In this document: positions 34,722-45,293 of the stretch, in pieces | Layout: the number at the start of each line of letters is the position of its first letter | Position numbering within the stretch: position 1 is the stretch's first letter | Assembly: GCA_037957365.1 (NCBI GenBank) | Contig: JARHVA010002374.1 | Coordinates: forward strand, 1,424,501 to 1,488,500 | Source of the DNA: Torreya grandis | Taxonomy: Eukaryota; Streptophyta; Pinopsida; Cupressales; Taxaceae | Reading direction: 5' to 3' | DNA length: 64,000 nucleotides | Made by a program: the position numbers and the translations under genes | Notes under the pieces: generated by a model | What the model was told of the DNA's origin: nothing | Databases searched by the model: none | What the model saw: only the letters and a program-made list of their open reading frames with translations

Positions 34722-35747
34722 ATGCTTGAAAATGGGCTCATTTACATCAATTCAATGAAGGATGATTTTAAAACAATGTATATAGGATATGAAGATGGAA
34801 ACTTGGTTAGATTGCATTGTAAAGTGCTTCCTCCCAATATAGAACTTGTAGCAGTTGTTGACATAGGTATAGGTACTATATCTACACAACGGTTATGGCA
34901 TCTCCACTATGGACATTTGAATATCCAATCTTTAGTGGATTTGCAGAGATATGGAATGGTGAATGGGTTGCCCACTTTTTGCAAAGATAGTATTCTTTGT
35001 GAGTCATGTGTTTTAGGCAAACAAAATCGAGAAAATTTTCCTAAACAGTCATCTTGGAGAGCTAACAGATGTTTATAGTTAGTTCATAGTGATGTATGTG
35101 ACATGAAAAAGTCATCCATTAGTGGGTGTAGATACTTTGTCTTGTTTATTGATGACTTTTCTAGGATGGCTTGGGTATTCTTTATGAAAAACAAAACTAA
35201 AGTTTTCGTTAAGTTTGTTGATTGGTTACACTTAGTCGAAAAAGAAACAGGTTCACATTTGGCCACTCTTCGTTCAGATAATGGAGCTGAGTATACCTCT
35301 AATGAATTTTTAGATTATTGTCGAGAACATGGCATTCATCGACAATATAGTAATGCTTATACTCCACAACAAAATGGAGTATCTGAATGGATGAATAGAA
35401 CTTTAGAGGGCACAGCACGTGCCATGTTGCACTATAAATAGCTTGATGATAAGTTTTGGGCTGAAGCCATTGGTACTGTAGTGTATTTGAGAAACAGGTC
35501 CCCCACAGTTGCACTTTTGGGACAAACTCCATATGAGGCATGGTATGGATTTAAACCCAAAGTTAAACACTTGAAAGTGTTTGGATGTGTTTGTTTTTCT
35601 TTGGTTCTTATTAAACATAGAACTAAGTTGGAACCACATAGTCAAAAATGCATCTTTCTTGGTTATTTTGAAGATAAAAAGGGGTTTCATTTGCTTGCAT
35701 GGGATTCAGGCAAATTCATAGTAAGTCAAGATGTAATATTTGATTAG
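34722..35747 (+). pseudogene. Copia-C integrase
   Basis: Pre-integrase zinc site: WHLHYGHLNIQSL with later CESCVLGKQNR gives a complete HHCC. The catalytic core keeps its acidic residues: VHSDVCD, LRSDNGAEY, and the Glu in QNGVSEWMNRTL. The C-terminal part has VVYLRNRSPT, YEAWYGFKPKV and VFGCVCFSL, then FLGYFEDKKGFHL. Stops at 35076-35078 and 35439-35441 break an otherwise continuous frame; the second falls where copia proteins usually have Gln. Well preserved but not expressible as one protein. Confidence 0.92.
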
Positions 35748-36104
35748 TTTAGGACTATGAACATTGTAGAGATTGATTCTCAACTTGATAGATTAGAGAG
35801 GAAAAATACAAAATGAGATAAGGGTTTGAATAATGGGGATAACTCTTTGAAGTTATGGTATGAGACTCAAATTCCTTCACTTTCCTCTCCTTCATCTACA
35901 AGTTCACAGGTTGATGAATTAGAAATTGTTGAAAATTCTCTAAGTCCCCCTTCGAATAATGTACATGATGAGAATTCTAGAGTCCCTGGTTTGAATAATT
36001 TGTCTAAGTATCCAAAATGGGCTCAAAGTACTTTTTCTGACTTGACAGCAGATGAAGTTGGTTTAACAGGGCCCAAGAATTCTCAAAAATAGGTAAACTA
36101 TGCT
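35748..36104 (+). pseudogene. Copia-C integrase-RT linker
   Basis: Ser/Pro/Asn-rich spacer segment (LSSPSSTSSQVDELEIVENS and onward) typical of the variable region between integrase and reverse transcriptase in copia polyproteins. It carries stops at about 35745, 35815 and 36090. Confidence 0.75.
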
Positions 36105-37145
36105 ATGGTTGTTATTACTTCTTCCACTGAGCCATCAACTTTTGAGGAGGCATCTACTAAACATGTTTGGCAACAGGCAATGAAATGTGAGTATGATTCC
36201 ATACTTAACAATAATACATGGGTTTTAGTTGATCCTCCTCCACATGTTAAACCCATCAGATGTAAATGGGTTTATAGGACTAAGTATAAATTAGATGGCT
36301 CCATTGATAAACATAAGGCATGACTTGTTGCAAAAGGATATGCGCAACAAGAAGGTATTGACTATGAGGAAACATTTGCACCAATTGCCAAATGGCACGC
36401 TATTCGTATGGTACTTGCCTTAGCAGCACAAAATGGTTGGAAAGTACATCAGTTGGATGTTAAAAGTGCTTTTTTAAAGGGTGATTTATAGGAAGAAGTC
36501 TATATGAAACAACCTCATGGTTTTGAACAGGTGGGTGCTGAACACAAAGTGTGTAAATTGACAAAAGCTTTGTATGGGCTTAAACAGGCACCCAAGGCTT
36601 GGTATGAGAAAATGGATTCATACTTGAAAACCATTGGTTTTCATCATAGTGGATCTAATGATACTCTCTATTTTTGAGTGTAGGGTAATAAAATGGTGAT
36701 ACTTGTTCCCTATGTAGATGACTTGTTTATTACAGGTAATAATGAAAACCATAACAAGTCTATGAAGAAGGAATTAAAAGATGGGTTTGAGATGATAGAT
36801 CTTGGACTTTTTCACTAATATCTAGGCGTAGAGGTAACTCAGAAAGAGCATAGTATTTTCATTTCACAAACTAAGTATATTTCTAAGTTATTAGAGAGGT
36901 TTGGCATGAGTGATTACAAACCTGCCCTCACTCCCATGGAAAGTAACTTGAAATTATCTAAGGATGATAGCAGTGCCTTTTTTGATGGCACCACATATAG
37001 ACAATTGGTGGGAGGTTTGATATACTTGATGACTACCAGGCCTGATATTTCATTTTCAGTTGGAATTTTATCTAGGTTTATGCATGAGCCTAGAGAAATT
37101 CATTGGCATGTAGCAAAACAAGTACTTGTTATCTTCAGGGAATGA
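36105..37145 (+). pseudogene. Copia-C reverse transcriptase
   Basis: Polymerase domain with nearly the full motif set: WQQAMKCEYDSILNNNTW, KWVYRTKYKLDGSIDKHKA, LVAKGYAQQEGIDYEETF, HQLDVKSAFLKGDL, EEVYMKQPHGF, LYGLKQAPKAWY, PYVDDLFITG (YVDD at 36711-36722), and GGLIYLMTTRPDISF. In-frame stops lie at 36321, 36489, 36675, 36681 and 36816. Nearly all are one transition from Gln, Arg or Trp codons. A frameshift near 37130 leads into RNase H. Catalytic residues are intact. Confidence 0.93.
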
Positions 37146-37656
37146 AAACATATGGCCTTGAATACCACCACAATAAGAACTTCAAACTTGTTGGATATTG
37201 TGATGCAGATTTTGGCAGATGTGTGGATGACAGAGTGTTAACCACAAGATACACTATGTATATGGGTTCAACTGCCATTGCTTGGTGTTGTAAGAAGTAG
37301 GATATAGTGGTAAATTCATCAGCAGAATCAGAGTATATTGTAGCATGAGATGCTTCCAGAGAAATTGTTTACCTTCGTCGTATTCTTGAAGATCTTTAGG
37401 TTTCTCAGTTTGCTCCTAAACAGTTATACATTGATAATCAGAGTGGAATCAAGATGTCCAAGAATCCAGTGTTTCATGCCAAAACAAAACATATGGATGT
37501 CAAATACCATTATCTGCAAATGCTGGTGGCAAAGAAAACTCTTGATCCAATATATTTCCCAACTGCCGATCAGACAACTGATATCTTCACTAAACCCCTT
37601 GACAGAATCAAATTTGAAAAATTTAGAAAAATGCTTGGTATGTGTCCAAAGACTTG
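37146..37656 (+). pseudogene. Copia-C RNase H
   Basis: Continues from the polymerase in a shifted frame: NFKLVGYCDADFGRCVDD, GSTAIAWCCKK, then VNSSAESEYIVA, YIDNQSGIKMSKNPVFH, KHMDVKYHYLQM and QTTDIFTKPL. It ends at a stop at 37655. Key acidic residues (CDAD, SAESEY, IDNQS) are present. Stops at 37298, 37346 and 37397. Confidence 0.9.
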
Positions 37657-37666
37657 ACTTTGGATC

Positions 37667-37677
37667 ATAGGGGGGTT
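37667..37677 (+). other. Copia-C polypurine tract
   Basis: ATAGGGGGG then TT, directly before the 3' LTR. Confidence 0.85.
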
Positions 37678-38055
37678 TGTAAGGACTTGTTCCAAAGTCT
37701 TAATGTTAGGTTATATTTTTGGTAGGTAATAAATAATTATTGTTAATGGGGCATGCATCTTTTAGTAAAGACACCCCCATAAAATAAACTTAGTTTAATT
37801 ATTAGGTAGTTATGATGTTTTATATTTATTAATTAGAATTACCTTACGAGTTGTTTTCCCATATTTAGTTCGTTATAGGATTAGTTGTTTTTACCGGTCA
37901 TTGGTAAAAACTATATAAATCCATGTTTGCATTGTAAAAGGGTTAACGGAGTAAAGGCACCCTTATGTACTTGATTTTTTGAATTACTAATAAAATACTT
38001 GTGCACTCGCACTAAGCGGGAACAAGGTTTAACCTATTTGGTTCAAAAGTTATCA
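37678..38055 (+). repeat. Copia-C 3' LTR
   Basis: 378 bp, same length as the 5' copy with no indels seen. Starts TGTAAGGACTTG and ends TTATCA, followed by TCGAA. Confidence 0.95.
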
Positions 38056-38060
38056 TCGAA
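38056..38060. repeat. Copia-C target-site duplication (right)
   Basis: TCGAA, the unmutated copy of the 5-bp duplication. Confidence 0.85.
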
Positions 38061-39804
38061 CATGCTTCTACAATACTGAGATATATGTATGAAGTTGTTG
38101 CACTTGTAGCATACTATGGTCTCTTCATTAAAGTTTGATAGAGGAGCAAAAGAGTTGTGGCTTCTGATTGAATCTACTTGAGTTTCTTTCTCCTTATTTC
38201 TGAAATTGTTAGCTCTTTTTCTACATTCTAATTTCTTGTGACCATATCCATTACAATAAAAATAATAGGCATAAAAATAAGACCTGTCTATATATCTCTG
38301 ACCTGATTGCCTTTTGTAGCTTTGTTCTCTCTACCCTTCTCTGTTTGAAATGTCCTCTATATTTTTCACTTCTCCCCTTTTTGTTTCCTCTTTTGTAAGA
38401 GCTTCAACATAGCTTTTTTTCTTTTCAAAACTGATCCCTATCTTATCTGAATATGATTTTTGACTTTCCAATATCTTATTCAGCATGTTAGTGCTATCCT
38501 CAAATTTTGAACCACTAACTACTTTATCATTGATTGCTTTCTCAATATCTTCTTTTAAAGAGGCAATTTCAATAACATACCTTTGACATTATTTTCTTGC
38601 TATTTCCAACTGTGCTGTGAGATCTTCTTCATTCTTCTTGGCTTCTTCAAAGTGTGCTTGTAGATCTTCAATCATTTCCTTTGACTCCTATTCATTTTTC
38701 TTGATCTGGTGCTTTAATCTTTGATTCTTCTTCTCAACAGATTTTAACTCTTCTAGGGCACAAATGAGTTCTCCTTCCATATTCACTTCAGCTTCCTCCT
38801 CTTCTTCTTCTTGATCATCTTCATGTATGGCCATGAATATAATCTCATCTTGTTCTGAATCTCTGACTCCACTATCTTCGACTGAGCTAGGATCCTTAGA
38901 ATACAGACTCTTCTTATCAAATCTCTTCTTAGATTTGCCTTTAAAATTCTTCTTGTATGTAGGCTTTTCTTCTTCATCATTACCCTTATTGGGCATCTAG
39001 CTGAAAAATGTCCAATCTTTCCATAATTAAAACATTTAAAAGGTAATTTTCCTTGATATTTAACTGTTCCTCTTTTTGGCTTGCGAATGAAAAGTGCTCC
39101 ATTGTCATCTTCATCATCACTAGAACTGTCACTTAATTCTTGAATCTTAGATTTCTCTTTCTTTGATGTCATGAAAGTTGCTTCTCTCTTTAAGGATTTA
39201 TCTTATTCTATCCGCATCTCATATGTCATGAGTATACCATGAAGCTCATCCATCTTTAGCTTGGCTAAATTCTTCATCTTCTCGATTGCCGAAACCTTTG
39301 CATCATATCTCATTGGTAGAGATCTCAAAAACTTTTGCACCACCATTGACTCTTCCAACATTTCTCCAAGACCTTGAATCTGATTTATGATTTGATCAAC
39401 TCATAAAAGATAACTTGCTATATCTTCTTCTTCTTCCATCTTCAAACTTTCAAACTATCTTCTAAAAGTCTAAAGCTTAGCTTTCCATCACCTTTGTAAA
39501 TATTCTCAAGTTTTACCCAAGTTTTATGAGTAGATTTATATTGCATAACTTTAACAAATTCATATTCACATAAACTACATAAAATAGCATTTAAATCTTT
39601 AGCATTACATTCACTTGCCTTCTTTTCTGCTAGAGTAATTGCAGATGTCTGTGGCTCTTCATATTCCTCCACCACTACTTTCCATATGTCAAATCCAAGG
39701 GCCATCAAATAAATCTTCATTCTCATTCTCCAAAAAGCATAATTCAACCCATCAAACAAAGGTGCCTTATTTGTAGAAAATCCTTCCTGTGACCCAGCCA
39801 TCAT
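38061..39804 (-). pseudogene. Element D gag, interior 1
   Basis: Minus-strand Gag starting at the ATG pair 39804-39799 (MMAGSQEGFSTNKAPLFDGL), just inside the primer site. Blocks: YAFWRMRMKIYLMALGFDIW, KTWVKLENIYKGDGK (39825-39442), a capsid C-terminal part with MKNLAKLKMDELHGIL, an acidic Ser/Asp stretch, then three zinc-knuckle positions. Two knuckles carry Cys-to-Tyr changes (CFNYGKIGHFSARC near 39030, and the CFYC one near 38265 is preceded by a Tyr in place of Cys). The third (CYKCNNF) lies beside the Copia-C insertion. A long Lys/Glu-rich segment between knuckles 1 and 2 looks like a coiled coil. More decayed than its sister copy. Confidence 0.85.
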
Positions 39805-39850
39805 GCTTTCCTGATCTACCTTCAAGCTGTAAAACTTTTCAAAAAATAAA

Positions 39851-39865
39851 CCTGCTCTGATACCA
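39851..39865 (-). other. Element D primer binding site, interior 1
   Basis: On the minus strand TGGTATCAGAGCAGG, two bases from LTR2. Matches the initiator-Met tRNA end. Confidence 0.93.
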
Positions 39866-39867
39866 AT

Positions 39868-40957
39868 TGTTAAGCACAGGATATACTGAGAGGGGGGGGT
39901 GAATCATTATATCATATATCTTATAAAAATTTCCCTTAATCAAATTCCACTTAATTAAACATTCAAGATATGTAATAAAACTCAAACAATAAACACCACA
40001 CAAGATAAAAAGAGACACCAGATATAACATGGAAACCCAATGTGGGAAAAACCATGGAGAACAATCTCAAGTATATGAATGAGTACCAACCCAAATAATA
40101 TTCACAAGCACCAACTTTCAAGAGCACCAACCCCTTTGCTGGGCACTAACCTAACAACTATTCATAAGCACCAACCCACAAGAGCACCAACCCAGCAATA
40201 ATTCGTGAGCACCAACCCATAGGAGCACCAACCCACAGAAGCACCAACCCCTTTGTGTATACCACACACCTATCTCTCAATGTTGTTATCTCAATAAATG
40301 ATAGTTCATTACAACATCTCTTTCCTCTCTCTCACCTTTGCTCTTCTAAGCTAGATATAACAAATACAAATCATATTCACCTCTCACAATTGCTCTTCTA
40401 AGCTAGATATTACAATATCAAATCAACCTATATCTCTCATATTACAAATGGCTTCTCAAGCCTTTATTTATAGCTTTCCAAATGACCTTTGGCCTTCCCC
40501 CTTTGTGACCCTTCAATCTTCATGGGAAATGGTGCCAAACTTGTATGACCCTTCATATCCTTGCCCTTGAAAAGTTAGGTGGTGACCTTTCATGATCAAA
40601 AATGTCCTTCCCTCTTTTGTCCTTATCTTGGTGACTCTTTGTATTCCTCAAAGTGTCCCTTCATGAGAAATTGTGCCCTTCCTCTTTTGTCTTCACTTGG
40701 TGACTCTTAGAATTCCCCAAGATGACTCTTCATGGGAAAATGCATCCCATCCTTCTTTTGTCTTTACCTGGTGGCTCTTTGACTTCTCCATGGGTCCTTC
40801 TTTTGTCTCATATGCAACCAAAAATATATTCATTAATATTAAATAAATATTAACTCACATTAGCCAAGATATATCTATTACAAACAACATTAAATGCAAT
40901 GGGGCCTTTATCACCAATAATGCTAGACCTTTGACATCATTGACAATATTTCCAACA
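39868..40957 (-). repeat. Element D LTR2 (middle)
   Basis: 1090 bp. Same ends as the outer LTRs. The minisatellite at 40081-40257 has about three units, one internally shortened. It is shared as 5' LTR of interior 1 and 3' LTR of interior 2. No target duplication flanks it. Confidence 0.93.
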
Positions 40958-40970
40958 ATCTCCCCCTTTG
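40958..40970 (-). other. Element D polypurine tract, interior 2
   Basis: On the minus strand CAAAGGGGGAGAT abuts the start of LTR2. Confidence 0.85.
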
Positions 40971-41427
40971 TCATTGATGGCAACCTCAATCCTTAAATTG
41001 CCACATCCTATCACCTGCACATACTATCATCTAAAAACATACAATAACTCCCCCTTACTGTAACAACTTGTACTTATTCCCTATACATGTTTCTGCACTT
41101 GTACCTGTACCTATTTTTACACTTGTACCTGTACCTATTATTCTCTCCCTTTGACATCAATGGCAAAAGGCCTACTTGGAGCTAACACTTAGCTCCCCCT
41201 CAACTAATGTTGAACATCAATGGCAGGAAGTAATAGAAATTACCCCCAACTCCTCTTGTAGATCTTTAAATGTGTCCTTTGACCATGCCTTTGAGAAGAT
41301 ATCTGATAATACATACACATTGTTCCCTATCCTTTGAGCATCTGCAATTAACTCATTTGAATCTTTTCTTCTAATCTCACAACCTTCAGCATGAAACTTT
41401 AATGTGTATCTTTGATCACATATTTGA
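40971..41427 (-). other. Element D 3' non-coding segment, interior 2
   Basis: Between the protease stop and the polypurine tract. It carries GTACCTGTACCTATT-type short tandem repeats (41095-41140) that are fewer in interior 1 (near 30940). Its first part (41427-41260) still encodes the degraded pre-integrase-like tail. Confidence 0.6.
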
Positions 41428-41760
41428 CTAACACTCTATTAATAGATTATGCTTAAGACCTTTTACATATAAAACATTTTTAGTCTTAGTTCTACCATAA
41501 TCCAAACTCAAAGTACCTTTTTCGGCTATCCTAGCAGTGGTTTTATCTCTGAATCTCACTATGCCACCATTGATCTTCTTTAGAGATATGAACTTACTTT
41601 TATCTCCTATAATATGCCTCAAACATCCACTATCAATTAACCATGGCCAATCTTTATTTCTTACATGCAAAGCTATTTGCACCAACATAGAATCTTTAGG
41701 TTGTTTCCTCTGCCATGAACATGTCTAAACCTTCTTCTTGATGAATGGAGCTTTGAAACT
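41428..41760 (-). pseudogene. Element D protease, interior 2
   Basis: Sister copy of the interior-1 protease. WLIDSG active site intact, followed by GDKSKFISL and NVLYVKGLKHNLL. A frameshift near 41440 ends the open frame earlier than in interior 1. As in the sister copy, no integrase follows. Confidence 0.85.
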
Positions 41761-43533
41761 CTAATCCTTCTTCACTGACTCGAACACGCTTCTACAATAC
41801 TGAGCTATGTGTCTAAAGTTGTTGCACTTGTAGCATACTATGGTCTCTTCATTAAAGCTTGATAGAGGAGCAAAAGAGTTGTGGCTTTTGCTTGATTCTA
41901 CTTGACTTTTCTTCTTATTTTTGAAATTGTTAGCTCTTTTTCTACATTCTAATTTCTTGTGACCATATCCATTACAATAAAAACAATAGCCATAAAAATA
42001 AGACCTGTCTATATATCTCTGACCTGATTGCCTTTTGTAGCTTTGTTCTCTCCAGCCTTCTCTATTTGAAATGTCCTCTATATTTTTCACTTCTCCCCTT
42101 TTTGTTTCCTCTTTTTTAAGAGCTTCAACATAGCTTTTTTTATTTTTAAAACTAATCCCTATCTTATCTAAATTTTCTTTTTGACTTTCCAATATCTTAT
42201 TTAGCATGTTAGTGCTATCCTCAAATTTTGAATCACTAACTACTTTATCATTGACTGCATTCTCAATATCTTCTTTTAAAGAGGCAATTTCAATAACATA
42301 CCTTTGACATTCTTTTCTTGCTATTTCCAACTATGTTGTGAGATCTTCTTCATTCTTCTTAGCTTCTTCAAAGTGTGCTTGTATATCTTCAATCATTTCT
42401 TTTGACTCTTGTTCATTTTTCTCGATCTAGCAGTTTAATCTTTGATTCTTCTTATCAACAGCTTTTAACTCTTCTAGGGCACAAATGAGTTCTCCTTCCA
42501 TATTCACTTCAGCTTCCTCCTCTTATTCTGCTTGATCATCTTCATGTATAGCCATGAATAGAATCTCTTCTTCTGAATCACTGACTCCACTATCTTCGAT
42601 TGAGCTAGGATCCTTAAAATACAAACTCTTCTTCTTGAATCCCTTCTTGGATTTGCCTTTAAAATTCTTTTTGTATGTAGGATTTTCTTCTTCATCATCA
42701 TTACCCTTATTTGGGCATCTAGCTGAAAAATGTCCAATCTTTCCACAATTAAAACATTTAAAAGGTAATTTTCCTTGATATTTACTTATTCCTCTTTTCG
42801 GCTTGCGAATGAAAAGTTCTTTGTTGTCATCTTCATCATCATTGGAAGTATCACTTGATTCTTGTATCTTATCTTTCTCTTTCTTTGATGTCTTGAAAGC
42901 CACTTCTCTCTTTGAGGTTTTATCTTGTTACGTCCGCATCTCATATGCCATGAGTATTCCATGAAGCTCAACCATCTTTAGCTTGGCTAAATTCTTCATC
43001 TTCTCGATTGTTGAAACCTTTGCATCATACCTCATTGGTAGAGATCTCAAAAACATTTGCACCACCATTGACTCTTCCAATGTTTTTCCAAGACCTTGAA
43101 TCTGATTTATGATTTGATCAACTCGCAAAAGATAACTTGCTATATCTTCTTCTTCTTCCATCTTCAAAATTTCAAACTATCTTCTAAAAGTTTGAAGCTT
43201 AGCTTGTTGAACCTTTCCATCACCTTTGAAAATATTCTCAAGTTTTACCCAAGTTTCATGAGTAGATTTATATTACATAACTTTAACAAATTTAGATTCA
43301 CATAAACCACATAAAATAGAATTTAAAGCTTTAACATTACATTCACTTGCCTTCTTTTCTACTAGAGTAATTTCAGATGTCTGTGGCTCTTCATATTCCT
43401 CCACCACTACTTTCCATATGTTGAATCTAAGGGCCATCAAATAAATATTCATTCTCATGCTCTAAAAAGCATAATTCATCCCATCAAACAAAGGTGCCTT
43501 ATTTGTAGAAAATCCTTCCTATGACCCAGCCAT
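41761..43533 (-). pseudogene. Element D gag, interior 2
   Basis: Minus-strand Gag, sister of 38061-39804. Start ATG at 43533-43531. Segments: capsid N-terminus with a stop at about 43466, a 43167-42928 block with IASYLLRVDQIINQIQGLG, a 42903-42523 block with CFNCGKIGHFSARC, and a 42330-41761 block with a Lys/Glu-rich coiled-coil-like stretch, CFYCNGYGHKKLEC, and CYKCNNFRHIAQYC. All three knuckles keep C-x2-C-x4-H-x4-C. The presence of three knuckles, two of them after a long charged spacer, is the hallmark of this family. Frames are joined by a few shifts. Confidence 0.88.
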
Positions 43534-43582
43534 CGTGCTTTCCTGATCTACCTTCAAGCTTTAAAACTTTTCAGAAAAGGAA

Positions 43583-43597
43583 CCTGCTCTGATACCA
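43583..43597 (-). other. Element D primer binding site, interior 2
   Basis: TGGTATCAGAGCAGG on the minus strand, two bases from LTR3. Confidence 0.93.
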
Positions 43598-43599
43598 AT

Positions 43600-44676
43600 T
43601 GTTAAGCATGGGATATACTGAGAGGGGGGGTGAATAAGTATATCATATATCTTATAAAACTTTCCCTTAATCAAACATTCAAGATATGTAATAAAACTCA
43701 AACAATAAACACCACACAAGATAGAGAGAGACACCAAATATAAAGTGGAAACCCAATGTGGGAAAAACCATGGAGAACAATCTCAAGTATATGAATGAGC
43801 ACCAACCCAAAAAATATTCACAAGCACCAACTTGTAGGAGCACCAACCCCTTTGCTGAGCACCAACCCAGTAACTATTCATGAGCACCAACCCATAAGAG
43901 CACCAACCCCTTTGCCGAACACCAACTGAGCAAAAATTTGTGACCACCAACCCACAAGAGCACCAACCCCTTTGTGTATACCACACACCTATCTCTCAAT
44001 GTTTCTATCTCAACAAATGATAGTTCATTACAACATCTCTTTCCTCTCTCTCACCTTTGCTCTTCTAAGCTAGATATAACAAATACAAATCATATTCACC
44101 TCTCACAATTGCTCTTCTAAGCTAGATATTACAATATCAAATCAACCTCTATCTCTCATATTACAAATGGCTTCTCAAGCCTTTATTTATAGCTTCCCAA
44201 ATGACCTTTGGTCTTCCCCCTTTATGACCCTTCAATCCTCATGGAAAATGGCACAAAACTTATATGACCCTTCATATCCTTGCCTTTGAAAAGTCATGTG
44301 GTGACCCTTCATGATCAAAAAAGTTCTTCCCTCTTGTTTTCTTATCTTGGTGACTCTTCATACTCCTTAAAGTGTCCCTTCATGAGAAATTGCACCCTTC
44401 CTCTTTTGTCTTCACTTGGTGACTCTTGGAATTCCCCAAGATGACTCTTCATGGGAAAATGCGTCCCATCCTTCTTTTGTCTTTACCCCATGGCTCTTTG
44501 ACTTCTCCATGGGCCCTTCTTTTGTCTCATATGTAGCCAAAATTATATTCATTAATATTAAATAAATATTAACTCACATTAGCCAAGATATATCTATTAC
44601 AAATAACATTAAATGCAATGGGGCCTTTATCACCAATAATGCTAGACCTTTGACATTAATGACAATATTTTCAACA
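43600..44676 (-). repeat. Element D LTR3
   Basis: 1077 bp with three minisatellite units (43797-43976). Minus-strand start TGTTGAAAATATTG. Followed by CATTT at 44677-44681. Confidence 0.93.
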
Positions 44677-44681
44677 CATTT

Positions 44682-45293
44682 ATAAGATATGAGTTCAAAC
44701 CTACATGTTATACTAGTGGAATATTCAAAGCATATTTCATCCAAAATAAAATGATATAACCATTAATGAGTACTGATCTACTTACTAACTAGCAATGGTG
44801 GCTTACACCATGTACATGTCCCTTTGGTGGATTGTATATAACAGGTGAAAATTCCAACATGTCATAACTATTTTTCAAGTTAAAAATTAGCAAACCATAA
44901 CTTTTACAAGTTCCTAATAATTTAAATAAATAAAAATATAGTGAGTGTTAATATTTGTCAGGATAAAACCACCCATAATGTGAAAATTTGTGTAATAAAA
45001 CATTGCAATTGACAAGCCCCTAAAACATAAAGAGTTATCAACAAATTTTTAATTGACTGGTAATGGTAATTTTAAATTTCAAGCTTGCTATAAAATTCTT
45101 AGTCTATGATATATTAATAAAATGAATAATAAAATATAAATCTCCACTTTTTAGTCAAAATTAGACTCATCTAGATCAAATTGAACTAACTTATTATAAA
45201 CTGATTTGGATAACTTAATAGGAATTGATAAAAAATAATTTTATAATAATAATAATAATAATGGCTTATTTTCTCCCATCTGATCAAAGTAAT
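44682..45293. other. Spacer between element D and the LARD
   Basis: AT-rich with an (ATA)n tract at about 45244-45262. No coding region seen. Confidence 0.5.

Larger units (their letters stand above)
31628..38055 (+). mobile_element. Copia-C: nested full-length Ty1/copia retrotransposon
   Basis: A 6.4-kb plus-strand element inserted in the first interior of element D between protease and Gag. LTRs are both 378 bp and differ at about 21 positions by hand count. It has the initiator-Met primer site, a 1.4-kb leader, gag with an intact zinc knuckle, protease with D-T-G, integrase with its acidic residues, reverse transcriptase with YVDD, RNase H, and a polypurine tract. It is the best preserved element in the window, disabled by scattered stops and a few frameshifts. 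Because it interrupts only one of the two D interiors, it is younger than the D duplication. Confidence 0.95.
29637..44676 (-). mobile_element. Element D: three-LTR, two-interior non-autonomous Ty1/copia array
   Basis: Three copies of one LTR (29637-30828, 39868-40957, 43600-44676) alternate with two interiors, all in minus orientation. One CATTT target duplication flanks the whole set and none flanks the middle LTR, which points to tandem duplication by unequal LTR exchange after a single insertion. Each interior is about 2.6 kb once the nested Copia-C is removed from the first. Each has an initiator-Met primer site and a polypurine tract, and encodes Gag with three zinc knuckles plus a protease, stopping within the pre-integrase segment. 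Integrase, reverse transcriptase and RNase H are absent from both, so the parent was already non-autonomous. Confidence 0.9.

Noticed and set aside
29637..44676. Two independent element D insertions side by side
   Set aside because: Only one CATTT pair is found, at the outer ends, and the middle LTR is flanked by internal signals on both sides.
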